From the NCBI GenBank assembly GCA_023391625.1, contig JAEWAN010000019.1, forward strand, positions 57,637-121,636: DNA of 64,000 nucleotides, written 5' to 3'. Below, piece by piece: positions 19,129 through 27,936 of the stretch. The notes under the pieces were generated by a model. The model saw only the letters and a program-made list of their open reading frames with translations. It had not been told where the DNA came from and did not search any database. The DNA is from Bacteroidota bacterium (GTDB lineage: Bacteria; Bacteroidota; Bacteroidia; Bacteroidales; Paludibacteraceae). Every line of letters begins with the position of its first letter. The first letter of the stretch is position 1. The position numbers and the translations under genes were made by a program.

Positions 19129-20271
19129 ATGATACATATTGATGTAAAAGAAAATTGCTGTGGATGTAACGGTTGTGTTCAATGCTGTCCTAAACAATGC
19201 ATCACAATGCACACAGACGAAGAAGGCTTCTGGTATCCAACAGTAGATATCAATATATGTATCAATTGCGGATTATGTGAACGAGTCTGCCCCGTACTAA
19301 ACCAGAATGAGCCACAAAAACCGTTACATACATATGCCGCAAAAAATAAAAATAAGGAAATACAATTACAAAGTTCCTCCGGAGGTATGTTCTCACTTAT
19401 AGCTGAATACATTATCAAACAAAACGGTATTGTCTTTGGAGCTAAATTCAATGAAAAGTGGGAAGTCATACATAGCTATACAGACACAATAGAAGGTTTA
19501 AAAGAATTCAGAGGTTCTAAGTACCTACAAAGCCAAATAGGAAATACTTATATAAAAGCTAAGGAATTTTTAATTCAAGGGAAATATGTACTATTCAGTG
19601 GTGTACCTTGCCAAATTGCAGGATTACATAAATTTCTGGGGAAAACATATGAAAAATTACTTACTATTGATATAATTTGCCATGGTGTCCCCAGTCCTAA
19701 AGTATGGAATATGTATTTAAAATCGTACTATCCTAATATTAATATTCAGAAATTCTATTTTCGAAATAAAGATAATGGCTGGACAAACTACAATATAAAA
19801 ATTCATGGTGTCCTGCCCCCAAAAAATACAAAAGAAATAATCATCACCGAATCTGCCAGAAGGAACATTTACATGAAAGGATTTCTATCAAACCTTTATT
19901 TACGCCCATCATGTTATGCCTGTCCAACCAAACAATTTAAAAGTGGAAGTGATATCATGTTAGGAGACTTCTGGGGCATAGAACACACGATTCCTGAATT
20001 TTATGACGAAAATGGGATAAGTGCTGTTTTTACTTTATCTGCTAAAGGAAATAAAATTATAGAAAGTATAGATTCCGATAAGACAGAAACTGATGACGAA
20101 AAAGTAGTTACACATAACATTAGTATCAATAAATCTGTAAACTATGACTCTAAAAATAGAAATATATTTTATAAACATTTAGAAAATAAAGGGTATAAAA
20201 AAGCTATGAGAAAAATATTATATAAATCTAAAATTATAAGAATTTGCAATAGATTAAGAATTTACAAATAA
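19129..20271 (+). CDS. FrhB-like iron-sulfur protein (coenzyme F420 hydrogenase beta-subunit family)
   Basis: The 380-residue protein starts with two 4Fe-4S motifs: CCGCNGCVQCCP in the first 20 residues and CINCGLCERVCP near residues 44-55. The FrhB core follows with SSSGGMFSLIAEYI, EFRGSKYLQSQIG, FSGVPCQIAGLHKFL, DIICHGVPSP and LRPSCYACPTKQF. Members of this family in polysaccharide loci usually neighbour pyruvyl transferases, as here (26 bases upstream of one). The family suggests flavin-dependent redox chemistry on a sugar, but the reaction is unknown. Confidence 0.87.
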   Translation: MIHIDVKENCCGCNGCVQCCPKQCITMHTDEEGFWYPTVDINICINCGLCERVCPVLNQNEPQKPLHTYAAKNKNKEIQLQSSSGGMFSLIAEYIIKQNGIVFGAKFNEKWEVIHSYTDTIEGLKEFRGSKYLQSQIGNTYIKAKEFLIQGKYVLFSGVPCQIAGLHKFLGKTYEKLLTIDIICHGVPSPKVWNMYLKSYYPNINIQKFYFRNKDNGWTNYNIKIHGVLPPKNTKEIIITESARRNIYMKGFLSNLYLRPSCYACPTKQFKSGSDIMLGDFWGIEHTIPEFYDENGISAVFTLSAKGNKIIESIDSDKTETDDEKVVTHNISINKSVNYDSKNRNIFYKHLENKGYKKAMRKILYKSKIIRICNRLRIYK

Positions 20272-20297
20272 AAAGTCTAACCCAAACATAATTTATT

Positions 20298-21419
20298 ATG
20301 AAAATCGGGATTCTAACATTACCTTTAAATATAAACTACGGGGGTGTTCTTCAGGCATATGCACTCAGCACCGTACTCAAGAAGCAAGGGCACGACACGT
20401 TCATTATAGAAAAAAAGCAGCCTACAGACCCCTGGTGGAAGTTGAACCTGTTTTACATAAAACGTATTTTCAGAAAGTTTGTTTTACGGAAAAAAGGAAC
20501 GGAAATATTCATTGAAAAAAGGACACGGAAAGAATATCCCATAATAACACAACATTTCCAATCGTTTATAACTCAATATATTCCTCGGACCATTACAAAA
20601 AGCTACGAGGAAGTGTTGAATGACAACCTCAACGCCATTGTGGTGGGAAGCGACCAGATATGGCGTCCAAAATACTTTTCCGGAGATATTAAAGACGCAT
20701 TTTTAGCTTTCGCCAATGGCTGGAACATCAAAAGAATAGCTTATGCAGCATCTTTCGGCACAGACCAATGGGAATACACGGAAACCCAAACAAACGTATG
20801 CAAAGAGCTGATAAAAAAATTCAACGCTGTATCCGTACGGGAAAGCTCTGGTGTAGGCTTATGTGCCAAGTATCTGGATATTAAAGCACAGCAGGTATTA
20901 GACCCCACTTTACTTTTAAAAAAAGAGGATTATATCCGACTGATAAATGGAGCTGACACTACGAAACCGGAAGGCAAGGTTTACGCGTATATACTGGATT
21001 CTACCGGACCTAAAATGAAATTACTGGAAAACATAAAGAAACAGCTTCACGCTGAATCTTTCTCCATAAAAACGACCATAAACGACCGGAATGTCCCTGT
21101 TGAAAACCGCATATTAACCTCCATAGAGCAGTGGTTACGAAATTTCAACGAAGCTGAATTTATTGTTACCGATTCTTTCCACGGTTGTATTTTCTCTATC
21201 ATTTTCAACAAACCGTTTATCGTATATGGAAATACTGAAAGGGGGTACACCCGGTTTACGTCGCTACTGTCCACATTTGAACTGACTGATCGTTTGATTG
21301 TAAACCCGGACGATATTTCTGACATCGCAACAAAACCGATAAACTGGGAAAACGTTAATCTCCTCCTAAAAAAAGAGCAGGAAAAATCATTTCTATTTTT
21401 AGACAAAGCGTTAAATTAA
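20298..21419 (+). CDS. Polysaccharide pyruvyl transferase family protein
   Basis: The 373-residue protein begins KIGILTLPLNINYGGVLQAYAL, the usual start of the PF04230-type family, and carries VVGSDQIWRPKYF, IAYAASFGTDQW, VSVRESSG and ITDSFHGCIFSIIFNKPF-like motifs near the C-terminus (VTDSFHGCIFSI). The family adds ketal-linked pyruvate from phosphoenolpyruvate to sugars. It follows the FrhB-like gene directly. Its GC content is visibly higher than that of the genes before it, which suggests a different origin for the 20.3-22.4 kb pair. Confidence 0.88.
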   Translation: MKIGILTLPLNINYGGVLQAYALSTVLKKQGHDTFIIEKKQPTDPWWKLNLFYIKRIFRKFVLRKKGTEIFIEKRTRKEYPIITQHFQSFITQYIPRTITKSYEEVLNDNLNAIVVGSDQIWRPKYFSGDIKDAFLAFANGWNIKRIAYAASFGTDQWEYTETQTNVCKELIKKFNAVSVRESSGVGLCAKYLDIKAQQVLDPTLLLKKEDYIRLINGADTTKPEGKVYAYILDSTGPKMKLLENIKKQLHAESFSIKTTINDRNVPVENRILTSIEQWLRNFNEAEFIVTDSFHGCIFSIIFNKPFIVYGNTERGYTRFTSLLSTFELTDRLIVNPDDISDIATKPINWENVNLLLKKEQEKSFLFLDKALN

Positions 21420-21431
21420 AATCAAATAATC

Positions 21432-22373
21432 ATGCATACCGAATGTCCACTGGTTTCTGTTATCATACCTGTATATAATGTAGAAGAATACCTGCATGAA
21501 TGTGTTGACTCCATCCTGCAGCAAACTTACCCAAATACAGAAATAATATTGGTTGACGATCAATCTACGGACAACAGTGGAAGAATATGCGATGAATATG
21601 CTTCCCGATATTCCAACATTAAGGTTATCCATAAAGAAAACGGGGGAGCAAGTTCTGCCAGAAATGTAGGCTTGGAAAGTTCACAAGGTCAGTTCATTAT
21701 GTTTGCCGACAGTGACGACTTCATGGATAAGGAAATGATAGAGGAGTTAGTGGCTTTACAAAAAAGCACACAAGCAGAAGTTGTAGGTTGTGAATTTCTG
21801 AAATATTCTTCCGAAACAAAAACCGACATGGTTATGCAGCATGACCTTCAACCTATCCACCCATATACTCCCCTGCAAATCATCCGGTTAATGTTTGAGT
21901 ACACGATGGATTGCGCTCCCTGGAACAAATTATACGACCGTGCAACAATAGGTGACTTGCGATTCATAGAAGGTATTACCAACGAAGACATGGTGTTCTT
22001 GTTTCAACTGTATTTAAAATGCAACAGCATTGTGTACATGAACAAAGCTTTTTATCATTATCGCAGCAATCCTAACAGCGTTACCAGCAATTTTAACCAC
22101 AGGTACGATATTTTTTATAATGCCTTATTTTTAAGTTCCGAGATTGACAGGCTTCACCTCGACTTAAAAAAAGAAGTTACCATATACACTGATAAACTAG
22201 CCATGGATTGCTGCTTCTATACCATCCGGTATAGGATTATCAGTCAATACAGAAAGAAATATCAGGATTGCAGGAATCACTGTCTGAAGAATTTTTCATC
22301 CATCTTTTTCAGCCCCAACTATTCATACAAATACCGTCTAAAATTATTTGCTATCTTACTGTTTAAGGGATAG
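21432..22373 (+). CDS. GT2-family glycosyltransferase
   Basis: This 313-residue GT-A enzyme has VSVIIPVYNVEEYLHECVDSI, ILVDDQSTDNSGRICDEYA, NGGASSARNVGLE and the metal site MFADSDDFMD, with the catalytic region GITNEDMVFLFQLYLKC. It is the last clear gene of the polysaccharide locus. It starts 12 bases after the pyruvyl transferase stop and has similar base composition. The sugar specificity is unknown. Confidence 0.9.
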   Translation: MHTECPLVSVIIPVYNVEEYLHECVDSILQQTYPNTEIILVDDQSTDNSGRICDEYASRYSNIKVIHKENGGASSARNVGLESSQGQFIMFADSDDFMDKEMIEELVALQKSTQAEVVGCEFLKYSSETKTDMVMQHDLQPIHPYTPLQIIRLMFEYTMDCAPWNKLYDRATIGDLRFIEGITNEDMVFLFQLYLKCNSIVYMNKAFYHYRSNPNSVTSNFNHRYDIFYNALFLSSEIDRLHLDLKKEVTIYTDKLAMDCCFYTIRYRIISQYRKKYQDCRNHCLKNFSSIFFSPNYSYKYRLKLFAILLFKG

Positions 22374-22741
22374 ATAGAAACAAACATATATACCCGGTAT
22401 GGCTCTGATTAAAGCTGCTTTTTCCTATGATTTTTATAAAAGTCCGTCAAAGAATTAACTAAACGGGTTCTCTCTTTTTGCATAAGAACTTTTCTTTCTA
22501 AAATATCTCCGAAAATTTCAACCAGAAGGAATAACAAGCAGCGCATACGCCATACGACTTTGATTTTCCAGTAAAGCATCCCACTGCCCCATGAAAAACA
22601 CCATCACCCGGAGTCATCCGTTCAAAGTTATTACCACCCGTAGATTTTATACCGAAGAGCATAGCCTGTCCGTCATCATCAACGATATGGAAGGCGAACA
22701 GTAGGTGTTCATACTGACCTAAGCCAATAGAAAAAGATATT
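22374..22741. other. Locus end with a 37-codon open frame at 22591-22704
   Basis: No complete gene is visible. A short + strand frame at 22591-22704 (MKNTITRSHPFKVITTRRF and on to MEGEQ, then TAG) reads like protein sequence and may be the remnant of a lost gene. I do not recognise it, and it could be chance. Confidence 0.35.
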
Positions 22742-23407
22742 CTAACTTACCTCTGTTACTACGATAACCTTCTCTCCCCTAAAACTCAAAATCAACTTAT
22801 GAAATTCACCAGCATATAAATTATCCAGGTCAAGTAGTTCATCAAAATCGGTCAGACGGCCTGACTCCACTTCATAACGAACCTGTAATTCTTCCAACTT
22901 TTGGATAAGTTCCCGAACTTGGGGTGTATCCTGATAAACAAAAACATAGAAGCTGAATAGTTCCTGAGTATTAAATCGGTAAAAGGCTATCGGCTTTTCC
23001 TTTATCCAATCCTCATCTTCACAGGTAATAGTATTTTCCAAAAAATAATGAGGAGAAACGATTTCCATTCCTGTTACTTTCACATCTTTCACCTCCTGCT
23101 CCGGTATATAGAACAAACCATCCAATAAATAAAGTTTCATCCTGTTACCGGTAACAGAACTGTCACACTCATATACCACCCGGCAGGAATACAATTCCAA
23201 TTGCCCCTGATAAGAAAAAAGCCGGTTTTTCACATAATCCGCAGAATGTATGGAATCCAACAGAATGAATTCCGATATTTCGGAATAAGCCTCTATCTCT
23301 TCTCCGGAATGCAGAACAATGTTAAGCTCCATTTCATACCGGACACCATCTGCTTTCACGAAAAGAAACGATGACAAGAAAAGACAAAACAAAAATATTT
23401 TTTTCAT
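22742..23407 (-). CDS. Secreted or periplasmic protein of unknown function
   Basis: The 221-residue protein starts with a good signal peptide (MKKIFLFCLFLSSFLFVKADG) and no lipobox. The mature part has mixed beta-strand character with many acidic residues and no domain I recognise. It is a single-gene unit between two convergent stretches, with its own near-perfect promoter just upstream. I cannot suggest a function. Confidence 0.75.
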   Translation of the reverse strand: MKKIFLFCLFLSSFLFVKADGVRYEMELNIVLHSGEEIEAYSEISEFILLDSIHSADYVKNRLFSYQGQLELYSCRVVYECDSSVTGNRMKLYLLDGLFYIPEQEVKDVKVTGMEIVSPHYFLENTITCEDEDWIKEKPIAFYRFNTQELFSFYVFVYQDTPQVRELIQKLEELQVRYEVESGRLTDFDELLDLDNLYAGEFHKLILSFRGEKVIVVTEVS

Positions 23408-23438
23408 CCGATGATTTTAAATTAAATGCACTGACAGA

Positions 23439-23470
23439 CAAAGCTATATCTTTCCAAGACAGGAAACAAA
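23439..23470 (-). promoter_or_regulatory. Bacteroidetes-type promoter of the secreted-protein gene
   Basis: On the - strand, TTTG (23467-23470) is followed after exactly 20 bases by TAGCTTTG (23439-23446), matching the TTTG / TAnnTTTG consensus. Transcription would start about 30 bases upstream of the ATG at 23407. Confidence 0.75.
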
Positions 23471-23500
23471 TAAAATCACGAACAACTTACACGATTTTTC

Positions 23501-23543
23501 AAAATAAAAAAGCGCATCGATAAGCCGAAGCCATCCATGCGCT
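23501..23543 (-). terminator. Intrinsic terminator of the phosphonate operon
   Basis: Read on the - strand, AGCGCAT pairs with ATGCGCT around an inner stem closed by a TTCG tetraloop, and the hairpin is followed by TTTTTATTTT. It lies 28 bases after the phnW stop codon and just upstream of the next promoter on the same strand. Confidence 0.8.
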
Positions 23544-23570
23544 CAAAACACATATAAATTATGTTCAGAA

Positions 23571-24668
23571 TTATTTTTTCAGAGATATTTCATCTATCGC
23601 TTTCAGCAGATTACGGATATCTTCCGGATAGACATCACCTATTGTACCAATACGGAAAGTATTGGCATCAGATACTTTTCCCGGATAAATCACGAAACCT
23701 TTTGCTTTCAGTTTTTCATAGAAACCGGCAAAAGAAAAATCGGCATCCGGATAAAGGAATGAAGTAATGATAGGCCCTTGCATATCATCCGGCAACAAAG
23801 GCTGGAAACCAAGTTTCTTCATACCATCTACCAAAACACGGTGATTTTCTTCATAACGGCGGTTACGCACCTCAATGCCCCCTTCGGCTTTCAGTTCCTG
23901 CATAGCCTGATAAAAAGCACGGACTACATGGGTAGGAGAAGTAAAACGCCACTTACCACCCCCTTTTTCCATCGTTTCCCATTGAGCATAAATATCCAAT
24001 GATAAAGAACGGGCATTACCTTTGGTAGCCATCAGTTTTTCTCTGCGGGCAATGATAAATCCAAATCCGGGAACTCCCTGTACACATTTATTTGCACTGC
24101 TCACCAGAAAATCAATACCTAATCCACGGATGTCAATAGGCACTCCGGCAAAGCTGCTCATAGCATCCACAATGAAAGTAATTCCTTTGCCACGGATCAC
24201 CTCGGCAACTTCTTCGATGCGATTCAGCAATCCGGTAGTAGTTTCACTATGTACCATAGAAAGATGCGTTACATCCGGATATTGTTCCAAAGCCTTGCGT
24301 GCTACATCGCCGGTTATCACTTCCGTTTCACGAAGCGACACCAGTTCGTAATTCAAATGATAATAATCCGCTATTTGCGCCATACGCTTACCATAAGCAC
24401 CGTTAGCCAGAATCAACAATTTATCATTCACGCCTACGGCAGCTCCGATAGTAGCCTCAACACAATACGTACCACTTCCCTGCAATAACACATCCGTATA
24501 TTCATTTTCATCCAACCCGCACATTTCCAACAACCCTTTACGGATAGGAGTTACAATACCTTCATTATAATCTTTGTCCCAGGTACACCAATCCTGCATC
24601 ATGGCGCCACGCACAGTATCCGTAGTACTCAGCGGACCGGGAGTTAATAATAAATAATTTCTTTTCAT
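23571..24668 (-). CDS. phnW: 2-aminoethylphosphonate--pyruvate transaminase
   Basis: This PLP enzyme converts 2-aminoethylphosphonate and pyruvate to phosphonoacetaldehyde and alanine. The 365-residue length is normal. The N-terminus LLTPGPLSTTDTVRGAMMQDWCTWDKDYN is the class-V aminotransferase start of PhnW. VDAMSSFAGVPIDI provides the cofactor aspartate and SSANKCVQGVPGFGF the Schiff-base lysine near residue 194. It follows phnX by 18 bases on the - strand and is the last gene of the operon, before a strong terminator. Confidence 0.94.
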   Translation of the reverse strand: MKRNYLLLTPGPLSTTDTVRGAMMQDWCTWDKDYNEGIVTPIRKGLLEMCGLDENEYTDVLLQGSGTYCVEATIGAAVGVNDKLLILANGAYGKRMAQIADYYHLNYELVSLRETEVITGDVARKALEQYPDVTHLSMVHSETTTGLLNRIEEVAEVIRGKGITFIVDAMSSFAGVPIDIRGLGIDFLVSSANKCVQGVPGFGFIIARREKLMATKGNARSLSLDIYAQWETMEKGGGKWRFTSPTHVVRAFYQAMQELKAEGGIEVRNRRYEENHRVLVDGMKKLGFQPLLPDDMQGPIITSFLYPDADFSFAGFYEKLKAKGFVIYPGKVSDANTFRIGTIGDVYPEDIRNLLKAIDEISLKK

Positions 24669-24686
24669 TCCTATGTCCTCTTTATT

Positions 24687-25484
24687 TTATTCGTTTTCCA
24701 TTTTTTTATTCAATTTCTCAATATAAGCAGGCAGTTCCGTGATGTTATCCAGCACCATATCTGCACCCGCAGCTTCCATACGCCGACACACGACTTCTTT
24801 CAGGTTGAGCTGATCTTCCGGCGAAAGTTCCTCATATTCATCCTCCGTCAACCCCATTTCATTACTACCCACAATCACCCCGACAGTCCAGACTTTAGCA
24901 TTCACACCCTCTTTTATATCTGCGATAGTGTCCCCTACCTTCACCACACAATCCACAGAAGGCACAGCCAGATCAATCATGTTCTTATAAATCATATAAG
25001 GCGCCGGACGTCCAGCCGGAAGCCCATCAGGAGTAACCAGATTATCTACCCGATATCCCTTCTTTTCCGCTCCCGGGCGCACAACTTCCATCATTTCTGC
25101 CGTATAACCCGTGGTAGATCCTATCTTTATTCCCTTACTTCGGAGTTCTTCCATCGTATCAAGCACTCCCGGAATAGGAGTAGTAAAGTCTGATAAAGAA
25201 GCGAACAAATGCTTTTCAAAGCTAACATACATCTCATTCACATCAGTCTCATTCCAATCTCTCCCATAACGCACGCGAAACTTTTCCGTTACATCCGGCA
25301 TAGACAAAATCGCACGTATATGGTCTATTTTAAGCATACCCATCGGCTCACGTGCCTGACGGTAAGTTATATCAATTCCTTTTTCTTCAGCAAAAACTTT
25401 CAGGAAAGCATTCAGCGGAGCAAAGCAGCCATAATCCACGGCAGTACCCGCCCAGTCCATAATAACACATTCTATTCTTTTCAT
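24687..25484 (-). CDS. phnX: Phosphonoacetaldehyde hydrolase (phosphonatase)
   Basis: This HAD-superfamily enzyme cleaves the C-P bond of phosphonoacetaldehyde to acetaldehyde and phosphate. It has the nucleophile motif MDWAGTAVDYG (Asp10), the cap-domain lysine that forms the Schiff base in EPMGMLKIDHI (Lys52), GSTTGYTAEMM and VKVGDTIADIKEGVNA. At 265 residues it is full length. Gene order transporter-phnX-phnW on the - strand gives a complete 2-aminoethylphosphonate catabolic unit. Confidence 0.94.
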   Translation of the reverse strand: MKRIECVIMDWAGTAVDYGCFAPLNAFLKVFAEEKGIDITYRQAREPMGMLKIDHIRAILSMPDVTEKFRVRYGRDWNETDVNEMYVSFEKHLFASLSDFTTPIPGVLDTMEELRSKGIKIGSTTGYTAEMMEVVRPGAEKKGYRVDNLVTPDGLPAGRPAPYMIYKNMIDLAVPSVDCVVKVGDTIADIKEGVNAKVWTVGVIVGSNEMGLTEDEYEELSPEDQLNLKEVVCRRMEAAGADMVLDNITELPAYIEKLNKKMENE

Positions 25485-25504
25485 ATCTTACTTATATTGT
25501 AAAT

Positions 25505-26785
25505 TTATTGCACAGCATAGGGAGAAACCACGGTTTGCTTGCTGACTGAGGGCTTTGCATAAAACTTCAGACAAACGGCTGCTCCCACAAAAAGCAGACA
25601 ACAAACGGTTCCCATACAGATAATCATATTATTATAAAAATGCAGCCATCCTATTTCCGGCGCCAGAAACTCTTTCAATATCAAGACACAAACCGTACCC
25701 AAATAACCCATGAAATCAATTGTTATAATGAAGAACCCTACATTCCCTTTAATACGGAAAGAAGCCACAAAGCGTTCAAAAAAGAGGGTCTGAAAACTCA
25801 GATAGGCAATGTACAAGCCAAGGCTTTGCATAAACACCCACACTACCGGCGACAAAGCAAGCTCGTTGTAATTAAATGCAATAAACACCAGGCTTCCCAG
25901 TCCCAAGGCGACAAGCGCCAGCAAAGTGTAAAGAGTATTCAAATGATTCCGGTTCAACGAGATCAGACAGAAAAGAATCAGGATAATGACAGTCACAGTC
26001 CCATCCACCATGCTAAACGTCCACGACGGTACTGCCGTAACATCCACTATCTTCACCAGAAAATCCTCTTTAATATCCTGCATCACAGTAATACAAAGGT
26101 TAGCTATGAAAAGCATACCTAACAAAGGAGCAAAACGACGGAATATGCTCCTGCGCTGTTTTGCATCCATAGGTACACGCTCCGTACAGCAAGCTATATC
26201 TTCGGCATCCGGCTGGGGTAAACGATTCAGAAGAAATCCGGTTCCGATAAGCAGCGGAGCCGCCACCGCACCGATAAGGGCAGGCATCCAAAATGGGTTT
26301 ATTTGCAAATCATTCAACAGAAATAAGCCTGTAGATTTAGCCACCCCAGAACTAAAAGCAATGCTAAGCCCCATAATACTGGCTAAAATACTGCTGATTT
26401 TACGTCCTTCCAGAAAACTGAATATAACACCCCACATACATCCCAGGGCAAGGCCATTAAAAAACAAAGCAAAAATATTATATGGAACCGGAAGCAAAGC
26501 AAAGGCCAGCAACGCCGTTTCCGCCAGCAGTACCGACCCGATAATAAAACGAAGCCGATTCTCTTTTTTCAACTCTGAAATATATTTAATACCTAATAAC
26601 TTAGCAATCATATAACCAGCTATCTGTATAATACTTGTAGCCACTTTATAATTCATTCCTAAAAATTCCAATCCCTCAAAAGTAGCAGCCGTAAACGGTT
26701 TGCGCAGCATATACACTAATGAATACGACAACAATGCCACGCATCCGGCATAAATAATAAACAATAAATTCGATTTCCCTTTCAT
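25505..26785 (-). CDS. MFS-like transporter (DUF5690-type), probably for 2-aminoethylphosphonate
   Basis: The 426-residue membrane protein has about 12 helices, beginning LLFIIYAGCVALLSYSLVYMLRKPFTAATFEG, which resembles the Bacteroidetes DUF5690 branch of the major facilitator superfamily. It is the first gene of the phn operon, 20 bases before phnX, so phosphonate uptake is the natural inference. I chose the ATG at 26785 (MKGKSNL); the 13-codon extension to 26824 has poor coding character (MLGDICATKKKTQ) and probably overlaps the promoter. Confidence 0.82.
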   Translation of the reverse strand: MKGKSNLLFIIYAGCVALLSYSLVYMLRKPFTAATFEGLEFLGMNYKVATSIIQIAGYMIAKLLGIKYISELKKENRLRFIIGSVLLAETALLAFALLPVPYNIFALFFNGLALGCMWGVIFSFLEGRKISSILASIMGLSIAFSSGVAKSTGLFLLNDLQINPFWMPALIGAVAAPLLIGTGFLLNRLPQPDAEDIACCTERVPMDAKQRRSIFRRFAPLLGMLFIANLCITVMQDIKEDFLVKIVDVTAVPSWTFSMVDGTVTVIILILFCLISLNRNHLNTLYTLLALVALGLGSLVFIAFNYNELALSPVVWVFMQSLGLYIAYLSFQTLFFERFVASFRIKGNVGFFIITIDFMGYLGTVCVLILKEFLAPEIGWLHFYNNMIICMGTVCCLLFVGAAVCLKFYAKPSVSKQTVVSPYAVQ

Positions 26786-27440
26786 TTGCGTCTTTTTTTT
26801 CGTGGCGCAAATGTCGCCCAACAATGTAACACAGAAATTACATTCCTGTTACGTTTTTGTTACGAAAATCGATTTTACCTTTTATCCATTCAACTCTCCC
26901 CCACTCCCATATATATAATAAAAAATTATCATGTATATTACTTTCTGCCTCCACTCTATTAAATATAAATCCACATATTTAATAAAACAAAAACACAGCA
27001 ATTTTTATTAAAAAATAAAATATATTTTTAATTAAAAACATAAAACACCTCTATTCAATCATAAAAACAAAGCGAAATGATATGATACATAATCATTTTG
27101 AGATCAAAACCTCGAATTACAAGTTCACGAATATCATCCATTTATTCACAATAACCGCCATTTTCAATAAGTCTTAAATCTTTAACACTCTAATTACTCG
27201 ATCATTACATATTTGCGCCAAAAAAGCAATTAAGTTAAACTATTAAAAATTTAATAAAAATACATACATTTACCACATGATTTTTAATGAAGAATCAACA
27301 TTTAATATCCGTCTTTAAAAAAGATTATTAGTACAACATTTACCGCCGAAAAAGTTCATATCCGGAAAAACTTTTTCACTAAGCCTTCTATTTCATTGGC
27401 TGTAAATTCCAACCGATATTCAAGACCGATCTTAAAAGGG

Positions 27441-27472
27441 CAAAGATATATTTTCAGGGTAATTACTTTAAA
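27441..27472 (-). promoter_or_regulatory. Promoter-like pair in the gene-free region
   Basis: On the - strand TTTA (27469-27472, one mismatch to TTTG) is followed after 20 bases by TATCTTTG (27441-27448), a perfect -7 box. Downstream, at 27348-27377, is a hairpin with 9-bp arms (GAAAAAGTT). The pair could drive a short RNA or a long leader of the phosphonate operon. Confidence 0.4.
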
Positions 27473-27522
27473 ATAGGTTGAGAGGATAATCCTTTCAATT
27501 TATGTTTCTGGTAGGTTTGGAT

Positions 27523-27560
27523 ATTCATACATGCGTGTAGTGATACACGCATGTATGAAT
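27523..27560. repeat. Perfect 17-bp inverted repeat
   Basis: ATTCATACATGCGTGTA is followed by a 4-base loop (GTGA) and its exact reverse complement. There is no adjoining T run, so a plain terminator is unlikely. An operator, RNA hairpin or extrusion structure is possible. Confidence 0.8.
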
Positions 27561-27654
27561 TACTTACCACTAACCATCCAATCATTCAAATAAAACAATT
27601 GTTCCGTAACAGGAAACAATATATAATTATCTAATACCGTAAAAATCCATGAAA

Positions 27655-27692
27655 GAAACGAGGTTATACATTTTACTGTGTAACCTCGTTTC
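27655..27692. terminator. Terminator-like hairpin downstream of the ICMT-like gene
   Basis: GAAACGAGGTTATACA pairs with TGTGTAACCTCGTTTC (one G-T type mismatch) across a 6-base loop. It is flanked by ATTTTG on the + side and TTTC on the - side. It lies about 245 bases after the - strand methyltransferase gene and could end its transcript. Confidence 0.5.
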
Positions 27693-27936
27693 ATTTTGTA
27701 CCGAACCAAAGAGATAATAACAAAAACTACCTAAAAGGAATACACACAACTCTTTCTATCTTATATTATCACAATAAAGTTTACTAACACACTCTAGACT
27801 TATGAATAAAACAACCATATCGGCATTTATTACATAAGTTCACAAATTAAACTATAATCCCAGATTCTACATAGCCAACACTCTATATGGATTTTGCCTC
27901 ATTAAAACAAGAAGGACACAGGCTCAAAATAAATTC

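Larger units (their letters stand above)
26786..27936. other. 1.15-kb gene-free region upstream of the phosphonate operon
   Basis: No complete gene is visible on either strand. The first 400 bases are very AT-rich. From about 27340 to 27700 there are three hairpins and a - strand promoter-like pair, listed separately. On the - strand about 27507-27365 stays open for some 45 codons without an ATG and ends protein-like (EIEGLVKKFFRI then TGA), perhaps a gene remnant. Confidence 0.5.

Noticed and set aside
25986..26615. A 209-codon + strand frame opposite the DUF5690-type transporter.
   Set aside because: It is rich in Ser, Arg and Pro as expected for an antisense shadow, and the opposite strand encodes a membrane protein.
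26786..26824. 13-codon N-terminal extension of the transporter.
   Set aside because: The residues are unlike a transporter N-terminus, and the next ATG gives the usual family start.
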